Shown one piece after another: positions 18,980 through 29,997 of a stretch of DNA of 64,000 bases; positions within the stretch are counted from its first letter, which is position 1; every line of letters begins with the position of its first letter. This stretch comes from Arcanobacterium phocae (GTDB lineage Bacteria > Actinomycetota > Actinomycetes > Actinomycetales > Actinomycetaceae). Below the pieces are notes generated by a model. The model was not told where the DNA came from, ran no database searches, and saw only the letters and a program-made list of their open reading frames with translations. Both the position numbers and the translations under genes were made by a program. Where the stretch lies: positions 248,001-312,000 of the forward strand of contig NZ_JABAPM010000001.1 of NCBI RefSeq assembly GCF_018913465.1. Direction: 5' to 3'.

Positions 18980-20466
18980 CTAAGCACGACAATGGGGTAG
19001 TTAATTTTGATGACGTTTGTTTTGCCTACCCAGCTCCGCAAGGGCAGCAACCGTCGTTCGTCTTCCAACATTTGAATCTCCATATGCCGGCGGGAAGTTG
19101 CACGCTATTTTGCGGACCGTCGGGAAGCGGAAAATCCACTGCGTTGAAAATGGTCAACGGTCTAATCCCACAGCTCCAGCCAGGGCATATGGGGGGAAGC
19201 GTGACGGTTAGTGGACATAAAGTGGACGACGTCGATCTGACAGATATCGGAAAAACAAGCGCCACTGTGTTCCAAAATCCCCGGACACAGTTTTTCACGG
19301 GGCATGTTTTGGCTGAAATTGCATATGCTGGTGAAAACTACCGTGTGCCGTCGGAACAACTGTGGGATAGATGCATAGATGCTGCACAAGAAACCGGCAC
19401 ATATCATTTGTTGGAACGAAGCTTGCATACGTTGTCTGGTGGGCAGCTTCAATCTGTGGCGCAGGCAAGTGGACTAGCATCTATGGTTCCGGTTTTGCTT
19501 TTTGACGAACCGACGTCGAACCTAAGCCCGGAGGCGATTGATAATTTTTCGAGTGTACTCCGCCGTCAAAAAGCGGCTGGTAAAACTATTATTATCGCTG
19601 AACACCGATTATATTTTCTGCGCGATCTCGTGGACCAAGTGGTCTATTTTTACCCTGGTTCCGATCCGGAAATTATTGATGGAGTAACGTTTTTCGCTTT
19701 CGACGACGCCGAACGTCGTCGTCGTGGATTGCGTGTTTTGGATCTGCCTACAAGTACTGGGATTCCCTATGATGAAGCTACTAGTGAGCGAGTCCATCAG
19801 CCACCAATCACTTCTGGCTTATCGTTGCGCAATCTCAACTTTTCCTATCCCGGCCATGAGGTTTTGCATGATTTTAGTGCTGATCTCCCTGCTGGCAAAA
19901 TAACCGCATTGACTGGCCCTAACGGTGCCGGAAAGACGACGTTAGCGCGGTTACTATGTGGACTGCTTAAGCAGGAATCTGGCACTATTCACCTCGACGG
20001 TAAAGCTCGTTCGCCTCGAGCGTTGTCGTCACTTAGCTCCATTGTTATGCAAGATGTCCATCGGCAGCTCTTTGCTGACAGCGTCATCAAAGAAGTTACT
20101 TTAGGGGCGGATGCCGACGTCGAAGCGGAAAGATTACTGGAACAACTCGGCCTACTATCTTCTCAGCATCGTCACCCCTTAAGCCTGTCTGGTGGCCAAA
20201 AACAGCGTCTTGTTATTGCGGCGGCTTTAGCTACTCAACGCCGGCTCGTTATTTTCGATGAGCCAACATCGGGTGTTGATTATCGTCAGTTGCAAGCCAT
20301 CAGTTCGCTCTTTCGTCAGCTCGCTGATTGCGGGCACATCATCGTAGTTATTACGCACGATAAAGAGCTACTGACCTCGTGCGCCGATCGGATTCTTCAT
20401 CTGGCCCCTCTCACACACCCTACTACGTCAAAACTCAACCACACGGAAGAATGTTATGAACGATAA
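18976..20466 (+). CDS. ECF transporter double ATPase (fused EcfA)
   Basis: Two ATP-binding cassettes fused in one 496-residue chain, replacing separate EcfA1 and EcfA2. The first has Walker [11 protein letters not shown]-loop VFQNPRTQFF, signature LSGGQLQSVAQA and Walker B VLLFDEPTSNL. The second starts near 275 with GPNGAGKTT, signature [15 protein letters not shown] and Walker B LVIFDEPTSGVD. The first signature lacks the usual R after LSGGQxQ (here S), so the two sites may differ in activity. It matches the fused ATPase of Mpt-type clusters. The start overlaps EcfT by four bases, and the end overlaps the next gene by 11. Confidence 0.87.
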   Translation: MTKHDNGVVNFDDVCFAYPAPQGQQPSFVFQHLNLHMPAGSCTLFCGPSGSGKSTALKMVNGLIPQLQPGHMGGSVTVSGHKVDDVDLTDIGKTSATVFQNPRTQFFTGHVLAEIAYAGENYRVPSEQLWDRCIDAAQETGTYHLLERSLHTLSGGQLQSVAQASGLASMVPVLLFDEPTSNLSPEAIDNFSSVLRRQKAAGKTIIIAEHRLYFLRDLVDQVVYFYPGSDPEIIDGVTFFAFDDAERRRRGLRVLDLPTSTGIPYDEATSERVHQPPITSGLSLRNLNFSYPGHEVLHDFSADLPAGKITALTGPNGAGKTTLARLLCGLLKQESGTIHLDGKARSPRALSSLSSIVMQDVHRQLFADSVIKEVTLGADADVEAERLLEQLGLLSSQHRHPLSLSGGQKQRLVIAAALATQRRLVIFDEPTSGVDYRQLQAISSLFRQLADCGHIIVVITHDKELLTSCADRILHLAPLTHPTTSKLNHTEECYER

Positions 20467-22246
20467 TCCCGAAATTACCAATAAAGAAAAAGATAAAGCA
20501 GGACGGGTAGCATTTAAAGATCTCCTCAAACCGATTTCTGGACGCATCCTGCTGGCTCGGATACTTGCCGTGACCTCAGCGCTACTTTCGGTTGGCCCAT
20601 ACATTGTTTTAGTACAGCTGTCTGGCACACTTTTAGAAGCATGGCAACGCGGCACTAGCCCTGATCCAGATAAAGTAAGAAATGCTCTGATGCTCCTCAT
20701 CTGGCTCTTTTTAACAAGACTCTTCCTATATGTCTTGGCGTTAGCCGTCACGCACTTTGCCGATATGCATCTGCGCCGAATCCTACAAGATCAGGTTGCC
20801 GAACGCATCGCGCGAGCACCATTATCGTGGTTTACCAAAACTAACTCTGGTTTAGTGCGTAAAGCTGTCCAAGATGATACTGCTGATGTGCACACCGTGG
20901 TTGCACACGCTCCAGTTGATAATACAGTGGCTATTGTCAGTCCCATTGCGCTGCTAGTATATGCGTTCTATCTCAACTGGTTATTGGGCTTCATCGCCAT
21001 TGCCACGATCCCGTTCTACTTTGGTGCGATGGCATACATGATGCGAGATATGGGCGAAAAAACTGCTGAGATGGATACTCGGTTAGGCTATGTTTCGGCA
21101 ACGATGGTTGAGTTTATTACCGGCATTGCGGTGGTAAAAGCTTTTGGACGTACCGGCAAAGCTCATGAGCGTTACCGTTGTGCTACCGAAGAGTTCCATC
21201 GTTTTTATTTGGCTTGGTGCGGGCCGCTACTACGGATGTCAGCATTAGCATATTCGGCGATTTCAACATCTGTTTTGCTTCTAACAAATCTCGGATTAGG
21301 AGCGTTGGCTGTTTATTATGGCTATGCTCGGGCTACTGACGTCATCCCCACAGCGATTATCGCATTGATGATTCCGCAGTCCATCGAAGTTTTAGCTAAT
21401 ATGACGTGGTCGATTCAGATGGCGGGCGCGGCTGCGCTGCGTATTCAAAATATATTAAATATCCCGCAGATCTCCCAATCATCTGATCTTCATGTGGGCG
21501 ATCATGACAGAACCGTGCCAGAAGAAGTCGTTTTCGACCATGTATCTTTTAGCTATGGTGATAATCTAGCCGTTGATGATGTCTCATTGACGCTCAAACC
21601 GGGAAGCATAACCGCACTTATTGGTCCGTCAGGTGGCGGAAAATCGACGTTGGCAACTCTGTTAGCTCGGTTCTCTGACCCGGACAGCGGAGCAATTACT
21701 ATCGGTGGAATAGATATTAGGCAATGGCCCGATGCTCAACTGTACCGATACGTCAGTTTTGTTTTACAAGATCCGCAAATACTTCGGCTGTCGATTCGCG
21801 ATAATGTGCGGTTGGGATGCCCGCAGGCGGACGATGAAGCGATTTGGCAGGCCTTACGGGATGCCCAGATTGCTGATGAGATTTCCGCTTTGCCCCGTGG
21901 CTTGGACACTGTTTACGGAGTTGACACCTATCTTTCCGGTGGACAATGTCAACGCTTGTCTATCGCCCGCGCTCTGTTGATTGATGCACCAATTCTTATT
22001 TTGGATGAAGCAACTGCATTTACTGATCCGGAATCTGAAGCACTTATTCAAACAGCATTAACTCGCCTTATAAAAGCTCGGAAAGGTGGAAGAACAGTTC
22101 TTGCAATTGCCCATCGTCCGGCATCAGTACAGGGAGTAGATCAAGTGGCAATTTTAGAACAAGGACGGTTGAGCGCAGTGGGCACTCCAGATGAAGTGAA
22201 TGAACATCCTCTCTATGCAGCTCTGTGGGAAGGAACGAACGCATGA
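20456..22246 (+). CDS. ABC transporter half, YbtP/IrtA-like
   Basis: A 596-residue ABC protein with an N-terminal membrane domain of about six helices (roughly 25-310) and a C-terminal ATPase. Walker A is GPSGGGKST, signature LSGGQCQRLSIARAL, Walker B ILILDEATAF. It lacks the final D of the usual ATSALD block, having ATAFTDPES. Such exporter-fold pairs without a binding protein include YbtP/YbtQ and IrtA/IrtB, which import ferric siderophores. The next gene encodes its probable heterodimer partner and overlaps it by four bases. No siderophore-interacting (FAD) domain like that of IrtA is present. The DtxR-like box of the operon supports an iron role; multidrug export is the alternative. Confidence 0.8.
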   Translation: MNDNPEITNKEKDKAGRVAFKDLLKPISGRILLARILAVTSALLSVGPYIVLVQLSGTLLEAWQRGTSPDPDKVRNALMLLIWLFLTRLFLYVLALAVTHFADMHLRRILQDQVAERIARAPLSWFTKTNSGLVRKAVQDDTADVHTVVAHAPVDNTVAIVSPIALLVYAFYLNWLLGFIAIATIPFYFGAMAYMMRDMGEKTAEMDTRLGYVSATMVEFITGIAVVKAFGRTGKAHERYRCATEEFHRFYLAWCGPLLRMSALAYSAISTSVLLLTNLGLGALAVYYGYARATDVIPTAIIALMIPQSIEVLANMTWSIQMAGAAALRIQNILNIPQISQSSDLHVGDHDRTVPEEVVFDHVSFSYGDNLAVDDVSLTLKPGSITALIGPSGGGKSTLATLLARFSDPDSGAITIGGIDIRQWPDAQLYRYVSFVLQDPQILRLSIRDNVRLGCPQADDEAIWQALRDAQIADEISALPRGLDTVYGVDTYLSGGQCQRLSIARALLIDAPILILDEATAFTDPESEALIQTALTRLIKARKGGRTVLAIAHRPASVQGVDQVAILEQGRLSAVGTPDEVNEHPLYAALWEGTNA

Positions 22247-23997
22247 AAACGGTATCACGAGGGATTACCCAACAGATTTTTCGGTTGTTAAGCTCGCAAG
22301 GACAAAAACAGCTCCGATCCGTATTCATCCTTGCTGCTATTTCTGGCGTCATTCGTGGTCTGGCTCTGTCTGCTTTCTTACCTGCAGCGACTGCACTGGT
22401 AAAGAATGAGAATGTGTGGGGCTTGTCTATCGTCGGTTGGCTCTGTGTTTTGCTCTGTTTGGGAATAACCTCGGCAATCTTAGAGTATGTACTTGCGATG
22501 GCAAACTATTCGGTAGCTTTGGATTCCATGGTGAGTTTGCATAAGCAAATAGGTGATCAAGTGGCTCGGCTGCCACTTGGCTATTTCACCTCAGAAACTG
22601 CAGGGAAGTTCTCGAGGTTAGTATCGAAACAGATGCTGATGCTTGGCGAATCATTCGCCCACTTTTTAGCGCCGATGATCATGAACACGTTTACTATGCT
22701 TGTGCTTCTAGCTGGATGCTGGATCTGGTCGCCGTCGATGGGCATGCTTTTAACAATATGCGTCCCGGTCATGTTACTGGCAGTTTGGGCGTCCCAACGG
22801 TGTAAAGAACATGATGACAAGTTAACCACCCCGCCGTCGCAAGAACTATCGGCACGGCTGGTGGAATTTGCTCAAAACCAACCAATTTTGCGAGCTTGTG
22901 GACAGGCGAGTTCGTTCGAACCGCTCATTTCAGCAACAAAGGCAACCGAAAAAGCCGGTATCCGCGGCCTATGGTGGGGTGTATTAGGAAATGTCATTGT
23001 TGGTACTGCAACCCAGTTCGTTGCAGTGTTTGCGATGATCATTGCCGTCAGTGCTACTTTTGGCTTTAGCGATCCGATTGCAACTATTGTGTTTATTGGA
23101 ATCATGCTTCGCTTCACTACCATGTTGTCCGAGATTGGTTCGTTAGGCATGGCGTTAGAAGGATCTAGGCCGCTGTTATCACAGATTGACGAGCTGCTTG
23201 ACGAGCCGGTATTAACTGACCCAATTTCGCCAAAGCCAGTTGAGTGTCCAGGAGCAGTAGAGCTGCAAGACGTGCATTTTGGCTATACTTCGGAGACATC
23301 CGTACTCAATGGTGTCAGCATCCGGTTTGCACCTCAATCGTTCACTGCTATCGTAGGCCCTTCTGGTTGTGGAAAAACAACAGTAGCGCGTCTCATTGCG
23401 CGATTCTATGAAGTTGAACAAGGCTCAGTTCTAGTTGGCGGCGTTCCAGTGAAAGAGCAACGTGTAGCGGATCTTATGGAGCAAATCGCGTGGGTATTCC
23501 AAGATGTTTACCTCTACGATGACACTCTTGAAGCAAATATTAGAGTTGGCAATCCGGACGCTACTGAGGAACAGATTCGCCATGCCGCGGATCTGGCCGG
23601 GGTAACAGAGATCGTTAAACGTCTGCCTGATGGCTGGAACACAAAAGTTGGTGAAGGTGGACGCGCATTGTCTGGTGGTGAGCGCCAACGGGTATCGATT
23701 GCTCGGGCTATCGTCAAAGACGCGCCGATTGTTTTGTTTGACGAGGCGACCAGTGCTTTAGATCCGGCAAATGAGAATCATGTCGTTCAGTCGCTGAATT
23801 ATTTGCGTGAGCGGGCTACACTTATCGTTATTGCACATAAGTTATCTACAATCCAAACAGCAGATCAGATTGTAGTCTTAGATTCTCGCGGACAAGTTGC
23901 TCAACAAGGTACGCACCAAGAACTTCTTGAAAAAGACGGAACGTATCGGGAGTTTTGGGAGCTTCGTCAAGCAGCTAAAGGATGGTCGTTGACATAA
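22243..23997 (+). CDS. ABC transporter half, YbtQ/IrtB-like
   Basis: A 584-residue ABC half-transporter, the partner of the preceding protein. Membrane helices fill about 25-310. The ATPase has Walker A GPSGCGKTT, Q-loop AWVFQDVYLYDD, the signature LSGGERQRVSIARAI and a complete IVLFDEATSALD Walker B/D-loop, so this subunit has the more standard catalytic residues. The open frame can be extended six codons to a GTG, but ATG 22243 has GGAAGG upstream and overlaps the previous stop as ATGA. The stop overlaps the ATG of the TetR gene by one base (TAATG). Confidence 0.82.
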   Translation: MKTVSRGITQQIFRLLSSQGQKQLRSVFILAAISGVIRGLALSAFLPAATALVKNENVWGLSIVGWLCVLLCLGITSAILEYVLAMANYSVALDSMVSLHKQIGDQVARLPLGYFTSETAGKFSRLVSKQMLMLGESFAHFLAPMIMNTFTMLVLLAGCWIWSPSMGMLLTICVPVMLLAVWASQRCKEHDDKLTTPPSQELSARLVEFAQNQPILRACGQASSFEPLISATKATEKAGIRGLWWGVLGNVIVGTATQFVAVFAMIIAVSATFGFSDPIATIVFIGIMLRFTTMLSEIGSLGMALEGSRPLLSQIDELLDEPVLTDPISPKPVECPGAVELQDVHFGYTSETSVLNGVSIRFAPQSFTAIVGPSGCGKTTVARLIARFYEVEQGSVLVGGVPVKEQRVADLMEQIAWVFQDVYLYDDTLEANIRVGNPDATEEQIRHAADLAGVTEIVKRLPDGWNTKVGEGGRALSGGERQRVSIARAIVKDAPIVLFDEATSALDPANENHVVQSLNYLRERATLIVIAHKLSTIQTADQIVVLDSRGQVAQQGTHQELLEKDGTYREFWELRQAAKGWSLT

Positions 23998-24671
23998 TGC
24001 GTATGCGCCTGGGACATAAAACTGGTCCAAAACCGAAGTTCACTGCAGAACAAGTGATCGATGCAGTGCTACGAATTGGTTTAGACAAGTTCACTATGTC
24101 CCAGGCGGCACACGAAGTTGGGGTAGGCGCTCCTAGTCTCTATCGCCTCTATAATTCTCGTGACGATCTGGTCGCGGCCTGTTTGGAAGAAATAGCTCGA
24201 CGTCGGCCGTGGGTTTCGCCGCAAGTACCGTGGCCAGATATGCTTCGTGAGTGGTCTCGGTACTGTTGGGAACTGTGCGAAGCGTTCCCAGGATTTGCTC
24301 TTACGCTTTACACATATCCATTTCCGCAAGTCAATTTTATGAAATCAGTGCCGTCAATAGTTGAGGATTTTACCGCTGCTGGACTGTCTAAAGACATAGT
24401 TCTATTCGCACTAGATTTCATTGGTGATACTGCTATTACAATTCATTTGGGAGTAAGTGCCTATCGGGTTGATCCTCAAGACACCGAACGGCAAGCGCTT
24501 GTTCGACGTAACCTTGAGTTATCCAATCAACAATTGGGTACCGATCTGTCTGCACTGCTTTATAGCGCCGACACATACCGGGACTTGGTTGAGCCAAAAA
24601 TCGAATTTATTATTTCGGCTTTGCAAGCGGGGATACGGCCGCCTGCCAACGGTTTAGGAAGTCTCGCGTAG
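23997..24671 (+). CDS. TetR-family regulator of Mpt-like cluster
   Basis: A TetR-family repressor of 224 residues. The N-terminal helix-turn-helix is at about 20-60 (FTMSQAAHEVGVGAPSLYRL, where LYRLY replaces the usual LYRHF/LYYHF), after a basic start MRMRLGHKTGPKPKFT. The C-terminal ligand domain is not assignable. It is the last gene of the operon and its start touches the stop of the ABC gene, so it may respond to the transported molecule and add a second control to the DtxR-like box. Start ATG 23997 was preferred over the TTG/GTG-type codons further up because of the TAATG junction. Confidence 0.78.
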   Translation: MRMRLGHKTGPKPKFTAEQVIDAVLRIGLDKFTMSQAAHEVGVGAPSLYRLYNSRDDLVAACLEEIARRRPWVSPQVPWPDMLREWSRYCWELCEAFPGFALTLYTYPFPQVNFMKSVPSIVEDFTAAGLSKDIVLFALDFIGDTAITIHLGVSAYRVDPQDTERQALVRRNLELSNQQLGTDLSALLYSADTYRDLVEPKIEFIISALQAGIRPPANGLGSLA

Positions 24672-24774
24672 GCTGCTATCTGGTTAATAAAGATAGAAAA
24701 CGCCAACGAACAACTGTTTATGCTTCGCTAAATGGTGTGGTTGGACGGCATTAACCTATTGTTCTGTCACAGCG

Positions 24775-24787
24775 TATAATGGGGTAA
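24775..24787 (+). promoter_or_regulatory. Promoter giving a probable leaderless amidase mRNA
   Basis: A perfect TATAAT lies at 24775-24780, only six bases before the amidase ATG at 24787, and no ribosome binding site fits. Transcription would start at or next to the A of ATG, giving a leaderless message, which is common in actinobacteria. No clear -35 hexamer was seen. Confidence 0.55.
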
Positions 24788-26112
24788 TGGACGCGGTAGA
24801 TTTTCTAGAATATGTTAACCGGACTAGTGCTGAGCATGTAGTTACTGAGAGCTTAAAGCGGATTCAATCAAGTGATTTGAATGCCTTCGTGGAAACATTT
24901 GATGATGATGCTTTACGCCGTGCAAAAGAATTAGATGCGCTACCGGTTAGCCAACGTGGGCGGTTACATGGCCTGATAGTCGGAGTCAAAGATGAAGTCC
25001 ACGTTGCTGGATACATTACTGGTTTTGGTACTCGTGCAAACGACAAGCCAGCAAAAGAGTCCTCGCATATCGTGCGGGCTCTTGAAGCAGCCGGTGCTAT
25101 TATGATTGGTCATACTCGCATGCCAGAATTTGGTGCATGGCCGGTGACAGAGTCTACCTATGGTGGTATTACCCGCAACCCGCTAGATACGCGCCTAAGT
25201 CCCGGTGGTTCTTCGGGCGGGACAGCTGCGGCGATAGCCGGTGGTCTTATCCCAGTGGGTATTGGCGGCGATGGTGGCGGTTCGATCCGAATACCTGCTG
25301 CTATGACGGGTCTAGTTGGATTAAAACCACGCCGTGGCCGTGTCTCGACTGCGCCGGAACCGCACCTATGGTGGTCGCTCGGAGTGACGGGAGTTTTAAC
25401 AAAATCAGTGCGTGATGCGGCGTTAATTTACGATGTCATTTCAGGAAATGAAGCGACAGATTTATATACTGCCGACCCGATGGGATCGCTGGTAGAAGCA
25501 CTAGATAATCCGCCATCGTCACTTAAATTTATGACTGTGAGTCATGCTCCTGCGATGGGAATAGCGCGGACAATTCGTGATGGACTAGCTCAGACTGAGA
25601 GAAAGCTAGCGAAGTGCGGATATCAAAAAGTTCCGGGTCCTCGTTTTCTACCAGATGCTACCCGTGCATTTGTACCACAGTTTTTCGCTGGAATACGTAC
25701 TGAGTACGCGGCCGTCGATCATCCGGAACTGCTTGAGTCACGTACTGCGCAGGTAAACTCTTTGGGAGCTTGGGTTAGTGACGATGTGCGTAAGAAGGCA
25801 GAAGCCAGGGGAGAGGTCGTGGCCCAGAAAGTTGATCAACTCCTCGATCGTGCGGAAGTCATCCTGACACCTACATTGGCGGCGTTGCCGCCACGTGCAG
25901 ATGTTACTCGAAACAAAGGTGCGATTCGTACCGCGTTGGTTGCGCGTCCGTACATTGCTTTTACATCATTATTCAACGTTACTGGGCATCCTGCGATGAC
26001 TATCCCAGTGCAGGTAGATAAAGCTTTCCCCGTGGGGATTCAGCTGGTAGCGCGTAACGAAGAAACTCTTGTTGCCGTTGCTCAACAAATCATGGGTGGC
26101 AAGCTTCGGTGA
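24787..26112 (+). CDS. Amidase signature family hydrolase
   Basis: Amidase-signature enzyme of 441 residues that hydrolyses a carbon-nitrogen amide bond. The Ser-Ser-Lys triad is visible: Lys68 in LIVGVKDEV, the cis-Ser in GGSSGGTAAAIAGG (about 142) and the nucleophile Ser166 in GDGGGSIRIPA. The substrate cannot be set. It is not GatA: there are no gatC or gatB neighbours. The gene starts a few bases after a TATAAT, so it is probably read from a leaderless mRNA. A cation exporter follows after 46 bases. Confidence 0.85.
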   Translation: MDAVDFLEYVNRTSAEHVVTESLKRIQSSDLNAFVETFDDDALRRAKELDALPVSQRGRLHGLIVGVKDEVHVAGYITGFGTRANDKPAKESSHIVRALEAAGAIMIGHTRMPEFGAWPVTESTYGGITRNPLDTRLSPGGSSGGTAAAIAGGLIPVGIGGDGGGSIRIPAAMTGLVGLKPRRGRVSTAPEPHLWWSLGVTGVLTKSVRDAALIYDVISGNEATDLYTADPMGSLVEALDNPPSSLKFMTVSHAPAMGIARTIRDGLAQTERKLAKCGYQKVPGPRFLPDATRAFVPQFFAGIRTEYAAVDHPELLESRTAQVNSLGAWVSDDVRKKAEARGEVVAQKVDQLLDRAEVILTPTLAALPPRADVTRNKGAIRTALVARPYIAFTSLFNVTGHPAMTIPVQVDKAFPVGIQLVARNEETLVAVAQQIMGGKLR

Positions 26113-26158
26113 AACTAAAAGCCTGAGTGTGTCAGCCCCTCAATAAGGAATATAGATA

Positions 26159-27094
26159 ATGAATCACGATCATACTCACGGCCATGAACATGGCGTTTTA
26201 GAATCGAGTTCACGTACTCGTCTGGGTATTGCATTGGCAGTGACAACCGTTGTTCTTGCCGTTGAAATTATTGGTGGGCTGGTTTCAGGTTCGCTTAGTT
26301 TGTTGGCTGATGCCGGTCACATGTTTGTGGATTCTTCGGGTTTAGTTGTTGCCTTAGTTGCTGCGCATCTACTGCGTCGCCCGCGCGATACAACTTACAC
26401 GTGGGGGTGGGGAAGAATCGAAATCATTGCTGCCGCCGTTCAGGCAGGTATGTTGTTCCTTATTTGTCTATGGGTCGCGTACCATGCAATTTCGCGTCTT
26501 GTTAGCCCAGTTGCCATCGAAGTCGGTCCAATGCTACTGGCTGCTGCGGTGGGCCTGGTGGCAAATATTGTATCGATGGCAGTACTGTTTGGCGGTCGAG
26601 ATGAATCGTTGAATATGAAAGCCGCTTTTTTGGAGGTCTTTAATGACACACTAGGTTCAGTTGCAGTGCTTGTCTCCGGGTGCGTTTACTACCTGTGGGG
26701 TTGGGAACGCGCCGACGGCGTCGCTGCACTGTTCGTGGCAATCTTGATGGCCCCGCGGGCGGTTATTTTGCTTCGCCGAGCGCTACGGATTTTGATGGAA
26801 GCAACTCCGCAGGAACTTGATGCACATACAATTCATAACCACTTTCTAGCAATGGAAAACGTGTACGACGTTCATGATTTGCACATTTCCACAATTCAAA
26901 CTGGTGTTGTCTCGTTGACTGCGCATATTGCTATTGACTCTGATACTAGCGATGAACAGCGGGCTAGGCTTTTGCATCGGTTAGAAGAATGCGCTCAGGA
27001 ACATTTCGATCTTCCTATTGCTCATAGTACGTTTCAGTTTGAACCGAAGGAACACAGCGGGCACGAAAAACTAGCGCATGGATCCCATTCCTAG
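26159..27094 (+). CDS. CDF-family cation efflux protein (CzcD/ZitB-like)
   Basis: Cation diffusion facilitator, 311 residues, expected to export zinc or a similar divalent metal in exchange for protons. The N terminus is His-rich (NHDHTHGHEHG). Six membrane helices span about 20-215. The metal-site motif H-x-x-x-D is present in ADAGHMFVDSSG (helix 2) and its counterpart in FNDTLGSVAVL (helix 5, N-D-x-x-x in place of the commoner H-x-x-x-D). A cytoplasmic domain follows (DVHDLHISTIQTG), and the C terminus is again His-containing. The start ATG 26159 has AAGGA. It may be cotranscribed with the amidase. Confidence 0.88.
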   Translation: MNHDHTHGHEHGVLESSSRTRLGIALAVTTVVLAVEIIGGLVSGSLSLLADAGHMFVDSSGLVVALVAAHLLRRPRDTTYTWGWGRIEIIAAAVQAGMLFLICLWVAYHAISRLVSPVAIEVGPMLLAAAVGLVANIVSMAVLFGGRDESLNMKAAFLEVFNDTLGSVAVLVSGCVYYLWGWERADGVAALFVAILMAPRAVILLRRALRILMEATPQELDAHTIHNHFLAMENVYDVHDLHISTIQTGVVSLTAHIAIDSDTSDEQRARLLHRLEECAQEHFDLPIAHSTFQFEPKEHSGHEKLAHGSHS

Positions 27095-27126
27095 GCTGGT
27101 GGGTTGAACGATCTACCGTCACTATG

Positions 27127-27161
27127 TTTCATAATGTGGAACGGGCTCATTTCATATTGTG
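27127..27161 (+). repeat. Direct repeat pair upstream of guaB1
   Basis: TTTCATAATGTG (27127-27138) and TTTCATATTGTG (27150-27161) differ at one base and are spaced 23 bases start to start, close to two helical turns. They lie 55-90 bases upstream of guaB1. They could be a regulator site, but no known purine regulator motif is recognised. Confidence 0.35.
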
Positions 27162-27206
27162 AGAGATTGCGATAAGTGGTGGAATTTGGGTTGTTCACCT
27201 CGATAG

Positions 27207-28661
<1,455 letters not shown>

Positions 28662-28690
28662 CAATCTGTGGTCTGAGAGAAAGAATTATT

Positions 28691-29986
28691 ATGTTCAAGA
28701 AAGAAAATTCTGGTTCGTGTGCGGCTATCGTCGGAGCCAACTGGGGAGACGAAGGCAAAGGCCGAATGGTTGACCTGTTGGCTGCGGATTACGACGTCGT
28801 TGTACGTTACCAAGGTGGCGGAAACGCTGGACACACCGTCGTCAACGATTACGGAACGTTCGCGTTGCACCTGTTGCCGTCAGGTATCTTTAACGACGGC
28901 GTGCTCAACATCCTCGGTAACGGAGTGGCTCTGAACGCAGAACAGCTGTTTACCGAAATCGATACGATTGCCCAGCAAGGTGTATCGGTGAGCCCAGAAA
29001 ACTTGGTGGTTTCGGAACGCGCATCGCTACTCTTACCGTGGCATCGGGAACTAGACACGCTAGAGGAAATGCGACTAGCTGATAAGCAGTACGGTTCTAC
29101 TCGCCAAGGTATTGCACCGTTCTACTCCGATAAATTCCAAAAGAAGACGATTCTCGCTGGTGAATTGCGTGATCCAGAACGGCTCCGCCAACATGTTGCG
29201 GACCTTCTTGAATGGAAGAACCTCACGCTTACCAAGGTTTACGGGGCGCCAGAGGCGAAACTGGAAGACATCATGGAATGGATCGATACGTGGGCGATGC
29301 GCCTCGTGCCATTCTTAGCTAACACGGCGAAGGTGCTATCGGATGCGCGCAGTGCCGGTAAACGTATTTTGTTCGAAGCTCAGTTGGGCGCTCTGCGTGA
29401 CATTGACTTTGGAATCCACCCGTTTACGACGTCGTCAAATACAGTTGCAGCGTATGCTCCAGTTGGTGCCGGACTGCCGAGTTTGCAGCTCGATCGAGTG
29501 ACGGCTGTGGTCAAGGCGTATTCCACGTGTGTTGGAGCCGGTCCATTCACTTGTGAATGGTTCGGTGAAAAGGCTGATAAATTGCGGGATGCTGGTGGTG
29601 AGTATGGCGCCACCACCGGACGGCCACGTCGTGTTGGTCCGTTGGATCTAGTTGCAACCCGTTACGGAATCCAGATGCAAGGAGCCACTGAGATCGCGCT
29701 GACCAAGATGGATGTTCTCTCTGACATGGCAGAGATCCCGGTATGCGTCAGTTATGATGTGCACGGAACACAAACAGACGAATTCCCATTCCCAGCCGAT
29801 CTTGAGGAAGCACGTCCAGTAGAACAGACGTTGCCAGGATGGCAGTGTGATATTAGCGGATGCCGCACATGGGATGAGCTCCCAGAACAGGCACGTGCCT
29901 ACGTAGAGTTCATTGAAGAGCGCATTGGGTGCCATATTCGGTATGTGAGTGTGGGCGCGCAGCGCGAAGCCTATATTGTTCGATAG
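28691..29986 (+). CDS. purA: Adenylosuccinate synthase PurA
   Basis: Adenylosuccinate synthetase, 431 residues, joining IMP and aspartate with GTP in the first step from IMP to AMP. The GTP/IMP loop reads VGANWGDEGKGR, then GGGNAGHTVV; later SNTVAAYAPVGAGLP and the base-contacting GATTGRPRRVGPLDL are visible. The open frame extends 12 codons further, but ATG 28691 follows directly on AGAGAAAGAA and gives the normal N terminus. It lies 29 bases after guaB1 and is likely cotranscribed. Confidence 0.95.
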   Translation: MFKKENSGSCAAIVGANWGDEGKGRMVDLLAADYDVVVRYQGGGNAGHTVVNDYGTFALHLLPSGIFNDGVLNILGNGVALNAEQLFTEIDTIAQQGVSVSPENLVVSERASLLLPWHRELDTLEEMRLADKQYGSTRQGIAPFYSDKFQKKTILAGELRDPERLRQHVADLLEWKNLTLTKVYGAPEAKLEDIMEWIDTWAMRLVPFLANTAKVLSDARSAGKRILFEAQLGALRDIDFGIHPFTTSSNTVAAYAPVGAGLPSLQLDRVTAVVKAYSTCVGAGPFTCEWFGEKADKLRDAGGEYGATTGRPRRVGPLDLVATRYGIQMQGATEIALTKMDVLSDMAEIPVCVSYDVHGTQTDEFPFPADLEEARPVEQTLPGWQCDISGCRTWDELPEQARAYVEFIEERIGCHIRYVSVGAQREAYIVR

Positions 29987-29997
29987 ATAACCTTCGG

